Source: Nitrospirota bacterium (GTDB lineage: Bacteria; Nitrospirota; Thermodesulfovibrionia; Thermodesulfovibrionales; JdFR-88). From it: a stretch of DNA of 5,748 nucleotides. The first letter of the stretch is position 1; the number at the start of each line of letters is the position of its first letter. The notes under the pieces were generated by a model. The model was not told the origin of the DNA and ran no database searches. It saw only the letters and a list, made by a program, of their open reading frames with translations. The stretch spans positions 1 through 5,748 of the forward strand of contig JAJYGJ010000121.1 in assembly GCA_021790695.1 (NCBI GenBank), read 5' to 3'. The translations under genes were made by a program, and so were the position numbers. Of this stretch, positions 1 through 5,217 are shown in pieces.

Positions 1-198
1 CCAGATGTCGAGGCCGGTGCTGTCGAAGCTGGCCACGACCGCATAGTTCTCCATCTGGCAGTAGCTTTCATCCGGAGACGTGAAGTGCCCTTCCTCCACG
101 AGATAGGAGCCGGCAAGCACCTTTTCAATGAGGGTTTTCGTTACCGGGCCCGCAAAGTGCCGGCCCGTTCGGGGCGGCGCAAGTAGGATTTCAATCAT
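1..198 (-). CDS. Unrecognised protein, N-terminal 66 residues (runs off the left edge)
   Basis: An open frame reads leftward from an ATG at 198-196 and stays open for 66 codons to the first base of the window. An in-frame TAA at 204-202 lies just upstream, so this ATG is the only reasonable start. The protein begins MIEILLAPPRTGRHF and goes on with a mixed, soluble-looking sequence containing SYLVEEGHFTSPDESY. There is no signal peptide or membrane segment in the visible part. I do not recognise the family. No good Shine-Dalgarno sequence precedes the ATG. The codons look like those of the genes to the right, which supports a real gene, but the C-terminal part is outside the window. It is divergent from the HD-GYP gene and shares its spacer, so co-regulation is possible but not shown. 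Confidence 0.6.
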   Translation of the reverse strand, partial: MIEILLAPPRTGRHFAGPVTKTLIEKVLAGSYLVEEGHFTSPDESYCQMENYAVVASFDSTGLDIW

Positions 199-312
199 TG
201 ATTAAAGATAAAACATGCGGCGGGCGCGTTTCAAATAGTGTGCCGTCCCATACAATACACTGCAAAAAAATTCGCGTTGACATCATTCCCCGGCTTGATC
301 GGGGGATCCATT

Positions 313-360
313 TTTTTTCAAGGACTTCCGGCCCGCTTTTTTCAAAGACTTCCGGATTGT
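313..360. repeat. Two tandem 24-bp units
   Basis: Positions 313-336 and 337-360 are direct repeats with a 24-bp period. Both begin TTTTTTCAA and continue with a GACTTCCGG core; the first 19 positions differ at one base, and the last five positions diverge. The pair lies inside the candidate dispersed element. Two copies without spacers are not a CRISPR array. They may be part of the element or the result of a local duplication. Confidence 0.6.
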
Positions 361-405
361 CCGCCCGATTTTATTCTTAACAAAATAAAATTCTGGCCGG
401 ACAAT
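356..405. repeat. 50-bp interrupted palindrome (strong hairpin potential)
   Basis: The outer arms ATTGTCCG (356-363) and CGGACAAT (398-405) are perfect inverted repeats of 8 bp. Nested inside are ATTTTATT (368-375) and AATAAAAT (384-391), another perfect 8-bp pair around an 8-nt loop (376-383). The short junctions between them allow two further C-G pairs and one G-T pair. No T-run follows, and both flanking genes point away from it, so it is not an obvious terminator. It overlaps the right end of the candidate dispersed element and may be that element's terminal hairpin, or a protein-binding or RNA-structure site. Confidence 0.6.
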
Positions 406-513
406 GACAAATTACGGCCGTACAAAATATATGGAATTTATGGGAAGCCATCAATGGAACCCGTCTCCCGAAATTGGTCCTGAAGCGAAAAAGAGAGACA
501 AAAAATTCCCTCC

Positions 514-540
514 TTCCGGTTCAGTGATTTGTGTTACAAT
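514..540 (+). promoter_or_regulatory. Candidate sigma-70 promoter (extended -10) for the HD-GYP operon
   Basis: TGT followed by TACAAT (532-540) is an extended -10 motif with five of six consensus bases in the hexamer. Only a weak -35 (TTCCGG, 514-519, 15-bp spacing) can be proposed, which is usual for extended -10 promoters. Transcription would begin near 547, upstream of the ATG candidates at 562 and 580 but downstream of the TTG at 529. This is a prediction from motif match only. Confidence 0.4.
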
Positions 541-565
541 AGGGCAGTTTTTTGGGGTGGGATGC

Positions 566-570
566 AGAGG
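566..570 (+). promoter_or_regulatory. Ribosome binding site that decides the HD-GYP start
   Basis: AGAGG lies 9 nt before the ATG at 580. This supports 580 over the upstream TTG at 529, which would lie before the predicted transcription start. It is also better spaced than the G-rich run directly against the ATG at 562. Confidence 0.45.
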
Positions 571-579
571 CGCAATCTT

Positions 580-1911
580 ATGTTATTTCGAAGCATACGT
601 TTTAAATTTTCAGTGGTCGTCCTTTTTCTCCTGGGAATCACCACGCTGTCATTCCTGGTTTTCACCCTCCAGTCGGTAGAGCATGATTTCACGGGAGAGG
701 CAGTGGCAATGGCGGAGACGATGGGCAGGAGCGCCGCCGCCTCCGCCGCTTACAGCCTTCTTTCCGGCGACATGCTGGGCCTGGACAGCGTGGTCTCCCG
801 CATGAAGGCCTCGCACATAAATATAGATTCCGTCGCCATACTCGACAATTCCATGAAGGCCGTCGCGCACAGCGATTTGAACAAACGTGGCGAGACCATC
901 CTGCCGGGGCCGGGCAGGCTCCTCAGCATCGACCGCTACGGCTCGGTGACGGAACGAAGTAACGGCCGGCTTCAGGTGCTGGCCCCGGTTTCGGTCTTCG
1001 GCAGGCGGATGGGTTACGCGCTGCTGGAGGTCGACGGCGCGCTTCTCAGGCGGGCGAGGCAAAGCGCGGAAAAAAGCGTGTTCAAGGGCCTCGCGGTGGC
1101 CGCGGTCCTTGGCATTTTGGGGGTCTTTCTGCTCACCACCTCCGTCACCGGGCCGATCAAGGAGCTTTCCGCGGGCGTGCTGGAGCTTAAGGCGGGAAGA
1201 AAGAAACGTCTGAAGGTCTACTCCAGGGACGAGCTTGGCCAGCTTACGCGAAACTTTAACGAGATGTCCGCCCTCATAATAGAGCAGAAGGACAGGCTTG
1301 CCGGTTACGCCGGTGAACTGGAGGAGTCGTACGTCTCCACCCTCCGGGTGCTCGCCGCCGCCATCGACGCCAGAGACCCCTACACGCTCGGACATTCGGC
1401 GCGGGTCGCCCAGCTTTCGTTAAAGATCGGCCACGCGCTGTGTTTGCCGGAAAAGGAGCTTGAGGACCTGGAGGTCGCCTGCCTGTTCCACGATGTGGGA
1501 AAGATAAAGACACCTGATTACGTCCTTCTGAAGCCCGGCCGGCTCTCTGATGTGGAATTCAGGGAGATGGCCCGCCATACGGAGGACGGCACCAATATCC
1601 TGGAAAAGGCCCCGTCCCTCGTAAAGTACATCCCGGCCGTAAGACACCATCACGAATGGTATAACGGAAAGGGTTATCCGGACGGGCTTTCCGGGGACCG
1701 GATACCCCGGCACGCCGCCATCATCTCGATAGCCGATTCCTTCGACGCCATGACTTCCACCAGGCCCTACCGGAATCCCCGCTCGGAAGACGAGGCCCTG
1801 GAGGAGATCGTGCGGTGTTCCGGAACACAGTTCGATCCCCGGTTTGTGGAGATTTTCGTGAAGGTGTTCCGGAACGAGCATGAGGGGATCATGCTCTCCG
1901 GGTTGATTTAA
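580..1911 (+). CDS. Membrane-bound HD-GYP domain protein, candidate cyclic-di-GMP phosphodiesterase
   Basis: From the ATG at 580 the protein has 443 residues. Residues about 10-28 form a first membrane helix. Residues 31-167 look like a periplasmic PAS/Cache-like sensor (note VAHSDLNKRGE). Residues 168-187 form a second helix. A HAMP linker follows at about 188-241 with the typical DELGQLTRNFNEM stretch, then a short coiled segment and an HD-GYP domain at about 253-429. The HD-GYP metal and substrate residues all seem present: H272 in GHSARV, H304-D305 in FHDVGK, H333, H357-H358 in HHEW, G365-Y366-P367, and D386 before FDAMTS and RPY. Known members hydrolyse cyclic-di-GMP, so an active, signal-controlled phosphodiesterase on the inner membrane is the best inference. 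The signal is unknown. The ATG at 562 is a possible alternative start. The stop codon abuts the next gene, implying one transcript. Confidence 0.9.
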   Translation: MLFRSIRFKFSVVVLFLLGITTLSFLVFTLQSVEHDFTGEAVAMAETMGRSAAASAAYSLLSGDMLGLDSVVSRMKASHINIDSVAILDNSMKAVAHSDLNKRGETILPGPGRLLSIDRYGSVTERSNGRLQVLAPVSVFGRRMGYALLEVDGALLRRARQSAEKSVFKGLAVAAVLGILGVFLLTTSVTGPIKELSAGVLELKAGRKKRLKVYSRDELGQLTRNFNEMSALIIEQKDRLAGYAGELEESYVSTLRVLAAAIDARDPYTLGHSARVAQLSLKIGHALCLPEKELEDLEVACLFHDVGKIKTPDYVLLKPGRLSDVEFREMARHTEDGTNILEKAPSLVKYIPAVRHHHEWYNGKGYPDGLSGDRIPRHAAIISIADSFDAMTSTRPYRNPRSEDEALEEIVRCSGTQFDPRFVEIFVKVFRNEHEGIMLSGLI

Positions 1912-2562
1912 ATGCCGCGCATCTCCAGCCGGCTGCTCCTTGCCGTGTTTGCGGCGTTGGCGTCGGTTTGGCTGTCCTCCTGCGCGGTCAGCCGCCTTTT
2001 GCGGACCAGTCAGCCTCATGCCGGCCCGACTCAGACCAGGCCGGCCCCCGCCGGGCAGGCCAGCCTGCCTCAGGCCGGATTGGCAGCCGCGGCCGCGGCG
2101 AAAGAGAAAGCAAAAACCTTCCATGCCGGCCGCGTGGTCCGGGAGGCGCAGGCGGACATCCTGAAAGGCAGGTTTGAATTGGCCATCAGGGTCTACAGGG
2201 ACGCGATGTCTCTTCATCCTGGAGACCGGAGGCTCATCGCGGGCTACGAAAGCGCGCTCCCGGAGGCAAGAAAGGCCGCCGACGTGGCATGTGGGAAAAA
2301 AGATTTCGCCAGGGCGGGCGTCCTCTACGGGCTCCTCGCGGAAGACTATGCCGGCTCGTCGGCCGATGGCATGTCCCTCATGCGCCAGGTCAGGATTTGC
2401 GCCAGGGCGCTCACTGAACAGGGCCTTGCCTTATACAGGCAGGGCAGGCTGAAAGAGGCGATCGATTGCTGGCGCGGCGTCCTCAGGTTCGACCCCGCTG
2501 ACACCGAAGTCAGAAAGGCCATGGAGACGGCGAAGTTGCAGATTAAGAACCTCTCGAAATAA
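1912..2562 (+). CDS. TPR-repeat lipoprotein
   Basis: The protein has 216 residues. The N-terminus has basic residues, a hydrophobic core and the lipobox LSSC (21-24), so C24 should be lipidated. Ala at +2 contains no inner-membrane retention signal, which favours the outer membrane. A Pro/Ala/Gln-rich linker covers about 32-63. The rest is helical with tetratricopeptide-like repeats: about 74-107 (KGRFELAIRVYRDAMSLHP), a degenerate one about 121-150, and about 164-197 (QGRLKEAIDCWRGVLRFDP). TPRs usually bind proteins. The ATG follows the HD-GYP stop codon with no gap and without a good ribosome binding site, which suggests translational coupling. A role as periplasmic partner of the HD-GYP sensor is an inference from this layout. 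No specific family was recognised. Confidence 0.85.
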   Translation: MPRISSRLLLAVFAALASVWLSSCAVSRLLRTSQPHAGPTQTRPAPAGQASLPQAGLAAAAAAKEKAKTFHAGRVVREAQADILKGRFELAIRVYRDAMSLHPGDRRLIAGYESALPEARKAADVACGKKDFARAGVLYGLLAEDYAGSSADGMSLMRQVRICARALTEQGLALYRQGRLKEAIDCWRGVLRFDPADTEVRKAMETAKLQIKNLSK

Positions 2563-2575
2563 AGGCCTCTTTTTA

Positions 2576-2584
2576 TGCTAAGAT
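2576..2584 (+). promoter_or_regulatory. Possible extended -10 element upstream of hpt
   Basis: TGC followed by TAAGAT (2576-2584) matches an extended -10 motif in the AT-rich gap after the lipoprotein gene. No convincing -35 is visible. It is the best promoter candidate in this gap, but the support is weak. Confidence 0.25.
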
Positions 2585-2630
2585 AAAACAGTTTTCCGTT
2601 TTCGATATTGATTTTGTTGCGGTCTTTTCA

Positions 2631-2688
2631 GGGAGGGAGGCTGGACGGAAACCTCATGGTTGACTCCAGGTTGATTTTATGGTCATAG
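2631..2688 (+). promoter_or_regulatory. hpt leader: orphan Shine-Dalgarno-like run and tiny overlapping ORF
   Basis: GGGAGGGAGG (2631-2640) is the strongest purine-rich, ribosome-binding-like run near hpt, but it lies 38 nt before the hpt ATG, too far to serve it. Downstream of it an ATG at 2656 opens a 10-codon frame (MVDSRLILWS) that stops at 2686-2688, overlapping the start of hpt by 10 nt in another frame. This could be a translated leader coupled to hpt, or chance. Confidence 0.2.
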
Positions 2689-3200
2689 GCAAGCCGCTTT
2701 TTACGGTGGAGCAGATCCAGCGCAAGGTGCAGGAGCTGGCCGACAGGATAACCCGGGACTACGAGGGCAGGGAACTTGTCATGGTCTGCATCCTGAAAGG
2801 CGCGTTCATGTTCTTCTCCGATCTGGTAAGGCATATACGCGTCCCGATGACGGTGGATTTCGTCTCCTGTTCCAGCTACGTGAAATCGGATTCCGTCGGT
2901 GAAGTAAAGCTCCACCAGGACCTGCGGGAGCAGATCAAGGACAAGCATGTGATACTGGTGGAAGACATTGCTGACTCCGGCCTTACGCTTAATTATCTGA
3001 GGGAACATTTCCTTCAGAGGGGCCCCTCCTCCCTGAAGATATGCGTCCTTCTGGACAAACGGGAGCGCAGGCTTGTCGATGTCCCGATTGACTACGCCGG
3101 TTTCCCGATTCCCGATAAGTTCGTGGTGGGTTACGGTCTTGATTACTCGAATATGTTCCGGAACCTGCCTTATATTGCAGTTTTCAAAAAATCGACCTGA
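2679..3200 (+). CDS. hpt: Hypoxanthine phosphoribosyltransferase
   Basis: The 173-residue protein has the usual length for bacterial Hpt. The enzyme transfers phosphoribose from PRPP to hypoxanthine (often also guanine) to make IMP or GMP in cytosolic purine salvage. Visible motifs in order are LKGAFMF near 39-45, SSY at 65-67, the PRPP loop VILVEDIADSGLTL at 91-104 (E95-D96 for ribose, D99 the expected catalytic base), LLDKRERR around 124-131 (K127 contacts the purine), and FVVGYGLDY then RNLPYIAVF at 148-169 near the C-terminus. The loop has DSG instead of the commoner DTG, a normal variation. ATG 2679 is the first possible start because an in-frame TGA occurs at 2661-2663. It has a modest AGG at 2668-2670, 8 nt away. 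No partner such as tilS or ftsH lies beside it. Confidence 0.95.
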   Translation: MVIGKPLFTVEQIQRKVQELADRITRDYEGRELVMVCILKGAFMFFSDLVRHIRVPMTVDFVSCSSYVKSDSVGEVKLHQDLREQIKDKHVILVEDIADSGLTLNYLREHFLQRGPSSLKICVLLDKRERRLVDVPIDYAGFPIPDKFVVGYGLDYSNMFRNLPYIAVFKKST

Positions 3201-3248
3201 TCGGGAAGATAATAAAGGTCTCATAATAATTCAATGGGTCTTTATGTC

Positions 3249-3329
3249 GTCATGCCTGTCACGCCCGCGGCGGGACTCATCGGGCCTTGGTTTTGACCCG
3301 GATTCCCGGCAGGGACTTGCGGGGATGAC
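3249..3329. repeat. Candidate dispersed REP/MITE-like element, copy 2
   Basis: The spacer between hpt and queD holds an 81-bp stretch that begins GTCATGCC and ends GGGGATGAC, so its termini are inverted (GTCAT...ATGAC). It contains CCCGC-G-GCGGG (3264-3274) and a hairpin in which ATTCCCG (3302-3308) pairs with CGGGGAT (3320-3326) around an 11-nt loop with one G-T pair. The hairpin and ends resemble copy 1 read on the opposite strand, where the shared pattern is TCATYCCCG, a short loop, then CGGGRATCC. It encodes nothing convincing and is probably a non-autonomous repeat. Confidence 0.55.
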
Positions 3330-3363
3330 AGCCTGTTGGGGTTTCAAATTTCTAAATTTTGAC

Positions 3364-3369
3364 AAGGAG
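3364..3369 (+). promoter_or_regulatory. Ribosome binding site for queD
   Basis: AAGGAG lies 8 nt before the ATG at 3378, a near-ideal arrangement. An ATG at 3371 is too close to this site and opens only a four-codon frame, so 3378 is the start. Confidence 0.8.
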
Positions 3370-3377
3370 CATGCCCC

Positions 3378-3746
3378 ATGTTTGAACTTTCGGTAGAGTC
3401 CTCATTTTCCGCCGCCCATCAGCTAAGGGGCCACGGCGGCGGCTGCGAGAAGCTTCACGGCCATAACTGGAAGGTGCAGGTCCACGTGCTTGCCGACCGG
3501 CTTAACGATATAGACCTGGCCATTGACTTTCACGTCCTCAAAAAATACCTTGGTGAATGCCTGGTCCCGCTCGACCATTCCATGCTGAACGAGGTCTTTC
3601 CGTTTACGGAGAAAAACCCCTCCTCTGAAAATATAGCAAAATGGGTGTATGATTCGATGAGGAAGAAATTAAACGGGGATGTCCACCTTTCGGCCGTTAC
3701 AGTCTGGGAGTCCGAGACGGCATCGGCGACCTATTACGAAGACTGA
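3378..3746 (+). CDS. queD: 6-carboxytetrahydropterin synthase / PTPS-family enzyme (QueD-like)
   Basis: The 122-residue protein belongs to the tunnel-fold 6-pyruvoyl-tetrahydropterin synthase family (COG0720). Zinc ligands are H14 (FSAAH), H27 and H29 (HGH). Other hallmarks are DF at 50-51, LDHSMLNE at 65-72 with the catalytic Asp-His pair, SSENIA at 82-87, and WESETASATY at 110-119 with the pterin-anchoring Glu. QueD converts 7,8-dihydroneopterin triphosphate to 6-carboxytetrahydropterin for queuosine. The active-site motif is C23-E24-K25-L26-H27-G28-H29. It has the Cys of the queuosine-type enzymes (CxxxHGH) and the Glu of the folate-type PTPS-III enzymes (ExxHGH), so a dual queuosine and folate role is possible. 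No queC, queE, folE or folate gene lies in the window to decide. It is followed after 11 bp by pmbA. Confidence 0.9.
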   Translation: MFELSVESSFSAAHQLRGHGGGCEKLHGHNWKVQVHVLADRLNDIDLAIDFHVLKKYLGECLVPLDHSMLNEVFPFTEKNPSSENIAKWVYDSMRKKLNGDVHLSAVTVWESETASATYYED

Positions 3747-3757
3747 AAAGGGGCGGC

Positions 3758-5170
3758 ATGGCGTCTGAGACGGAAGCGAAAACAGAGGAGCGACTGGCCC
3801 GGCTCATCATTGACATGGCCGTAAGCGGCGGGGCGGATTCCGCCGAGGTGTACATGAGGGCGAAAAGGGGCGTTTCGGCTGAATCCAGGTCGGCCGAGCC
3901 GGAGTCCGTGAAGACCTCGCTTGACTGGGGTTACGCCCTGCGCGTGATAAAGGACCGGAGGGCCGGGTTTTCGTATTCGACCTCCAGGGAGGATTTCGGC
4001 CGGACCGTGCAGGCGGCCCTGGATGCCGCGAAATACACCGGGGAGGACCCCTTTTTGCGGCTGCCGTTTCCGGGCGCACGGGGCGCCGGGCTTCCGGGGG
4101 GGGGAACTTCCGCGGCCGCCGAAATCTTCGATCCCCGCGTGGCCGGCATGACCGCCCAGGAGGCCTTCGCCCTTGCGCGCGAGATCGAAAGCGCGGCGCT
4201 CGGGGCCGACCCGAAGAGAATAAAGCGGGCAAGAAGCGCCACGGCCTCATTCAATTCGGCCGAGGTGCTCATCGTTAACTCTAACGGTTTTTCCGGAAGC
4301 TACCGGTCTACTTCCGCCACCGCGCAGATCATGGCCGTCGCCGAGGATGGCGGCGAGTCCCAGATGGGATGGGATTTCATGGGCGGCGCCTTTCTTTCGG
4401 ATGTCTCTTTTGGCGGGACCGGCAGGGGCGCGGCGGAAAAGGCCCTGAAACTCCTGGGCTCGAAAAGGACCGTCCGGATGAAGGCCCCGGTAGTTCTCGC
4501 GGGCGCCGTCGCGGCCGAGTTCCTGGATGTCTTTGCTTCCATGCTCTCCGCGGAATCGGTCCAAAAGGGCAAATCCCTTCTCAGGGACAGGCTTGGAGAA
4601 GAGGTGGTAAGTAAAAAGATCAGTGTCGTGGATGACGGCCTCCTGCCGCACGGCATGGGCAGCGCGCCCTTTGACGACGAGGGCGTGCCCGCCTCGAAAA
4701 AGACTCTCATAATGGCCGGCGCTCTAACGGGCTATATGCATAACACATATACCGCGGCAAGGCAGGAAGCGGAGTCGCAAGCGGGCCCCGTGCTCTCGAC
4801 CGGCAATGCGGTAAGACCGGGACTTTCGTCCTTCCCCGTGGTAGGGCCGCTCAATTTCTACCTTGCCCCCGCTCCGGGCGTGGGGCCTCTTGAACTGGAG
4901 GGGCTTTTCGCGCGCGCGGGCCGGGGCCTTTACATAATCGAAGCCATGGGCATGCACACGATAAACGCCGTGACGGGGGAGTTTTCCATAGGCGTGGCCG
5001 GGCTTCTCATAGAGGGCGGCGGGCCCTCCCATCCGGTGAAAGAGGCCGTGATCTCCGGCAACCTTCTCGAGTTCTTCGGAAATGTGGAGGCCGTCGGGGA
5101 CGATATGAGATTTTACGGCTCCACGGGTTCCCCGAGCATACTCATCGGCCCCACCGACATAAGCGCGTGA
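3758..5170 (+). CDS. pmbA: TldE/PmbA-family metalloprotease subunit
   Basis: The 470-residue protein matches the TldD/PmbA family in length and motifs. An N-terminal half with SAEVYMRAKRG near 28-38 is followed by the C-terminal domain: SAESVQKGKSLLRDRLGE (264-281), STGNAVRPG (347-355) with GPLNFYL (363-369), MGMHTINAVTGEFSIG (397-412) and SGNLLEFFGNVEAVGDD (433-449). It lacks the HExxxH zinc motif of the TldD subunit, which marks it as TldE/PmbA. In characterised systems TldD and TldE form a complex that degrades unfolded peptides and trims leader peptides (microcin B17) or processes CcdA. No tldD is adjacent, so the partner must be elsewhere if present. AAGGGG (3748-3753) lies 4 nt before the ATG. 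The gene ends with tandem stops TGATAA. A G9 run at codons 113-116 lies in a Gly-rich linker. Confidence 0.92.
   Translation: MASETEAKTEERLARLIIDMAVSGGADSAEVYMRAKRGVSAESRSAEPESVKTSLDWGYALRVIKDRRAGFSYSTSREDFGRTVQAALDAAKYTGEDPFLRLPFPGARGAGLPGGGTSAAAEIFDPRVAGMTAQEAFALAREIESAALGADPKRIKRARSATASFNSAEVLIVNSNGFSGSYRSTSATAQIMAVAEDGGESQMGWDFMGGAFLSDVSFGGTGRGAAEKALKLLGSKRTVRMKAPVVLAGAVAAEFLDVFASMLSAESVQKGKSLLRDRLGEEVVSKKISVVDDGLLPHGMGSAPFDDEGVPASKKTLIMAGALTGYMHNTYTAARQEAESQAGPVLSTGNAVRPGLSSFPVVGPLNFYLAPAPGVGPLELEGLFARAGRGLYIIEAMGMHTINAVTGEFSIGVAGLLIEGGGPSHPVKEAVISGNLLEFFGNVEAVGDDMRFYGSTGSPSILIGPTDISA
4096..4104 (+). repeat. G9 mononucleotide run inside pmbA
   Basis: Nine consecutive G bases encode the end of Pro113 and most of Gly114-Gly116, in a Gly-rich linker that does not look conserved. 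Losing one G would give a stop at 4149-4151; gaining one would give a stop at 4276-4278. The downstream motifs are in frame as given. Confidence 0.9.
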
Positions 5171-5180
5171 TAACCGCCGC

Positions 5181-5210
5181 TTGACTGCGCGGCATGTCAC
5201 ATTTTATTCT
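5181..5210 (+). promoter_or_regulatory. Candidate argH promoter, possibly leaderless
   Basis: TTGACT (5181-5186, five of six -35 consensus bases) and TATTCT (5205-5210, four of six -10 bases) are separated by 18 bp. Transcription would begin at about 5217-5218, which is the ATG proposed for argH. The lack of a ribosome binding site before that ATG fits a leaderless start. Prediction only. Confidence 0.35.
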
Positions 5211-5217
5211 TTCTCCT

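Larger units (their letters stand above)
283..407. repeat. Candidate dispersed REP/MITE-like element, copy 1
   Basis: The left end reads TCATTCCCCGG (283-293). The right end, read on the other strand, is TCATTGTCCGG (407-397), so the ends are inverted repeats matching at 9 of 11 bases. The left end can also fold by itself: ATTCCCCG (285-292) pairs with CGGGGGAT (300-307) around a 7-nt loop, with one G-T pair. This resembles the short GTCATTCCCG...CGGGAATCCA-type elements scattered through many bacterial genomes. The element at 3249-3329 has the same kind of ends. Element borders are inferred from the terminal inverted repeats. No transposase is encoded. Confidence 0.5.
199..579. other. Divergent intergenic spacer
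   Basis: This spacer separates the leftward unknown gene from the rightward HD-GYP gene and is clearly AT-richer than the genes. It holds a repeat-like element (283-407), a pair of 24-bp tandem units, a palindrome, and an extended -10 promoter candidate near its right end. Short open frames cross it, including one starting with ATG at 404, but none has a ribosome binding site or a recognisable product. I regard it as non-coding. Confidence 0.6.

Noticed and set aside
313..360. CRISPR-like repeats
   Set aside because: Only two units, directly adjacent without spacers, and no cas gene in the window.
529..579. Longer HD-GYP start at the TTG at 529
   Set aside because: TTG is a rare start, has no ribosome binding site, overlaps the predicted -10 element, and the added residues do not resemble a usual N-terminus before the first membrane helix.
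404..679. Short plus-strand frame across the spacer and into the HD-GYP gene
   Set aside because: No ribosome binding site, no recognisable product, its ATG lies within a palindrome arm, and most of its second half overlaps the well-supported HD-GYP frame.
649..2217. Long minus-strand frames opposite the HD-GYP and lipoprotein genes
   Set aside because: They mirror GC-rich coding sequence, have low-complexity Gly/Arg/Pro-rich translations, and conflict with plus-strand frames supported by clear domain motifs.
3212..3245. Terminator after hpt
   Set aside because: ATAAAG and CTTTAT can pair, but the stem is short and AT-only, the interior is long, and no T-run follows.
3073..3396. Plus-strand frame overlapping the end of hpt and the following spacer
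   Set aside because: It runs through the candidate dispersed element in a frame with no family signal and conflicts with hpt and queD.
3807..4710. Minus-strand frames opposite pmbA
   Set aside because: Arg/Pro/Ala-rich shadow frames; the plus strand encodes a full PmbA protein with conserved motifs.
5176..5193. Terminator after pmbA (GCCGC...GCGGC)
   Set aside because: The stem is only 5 bp with an 8-nt loop, and the T-rich stretch begins about 8 nt later. It also overlaps the better-supported argH promoter candidate.
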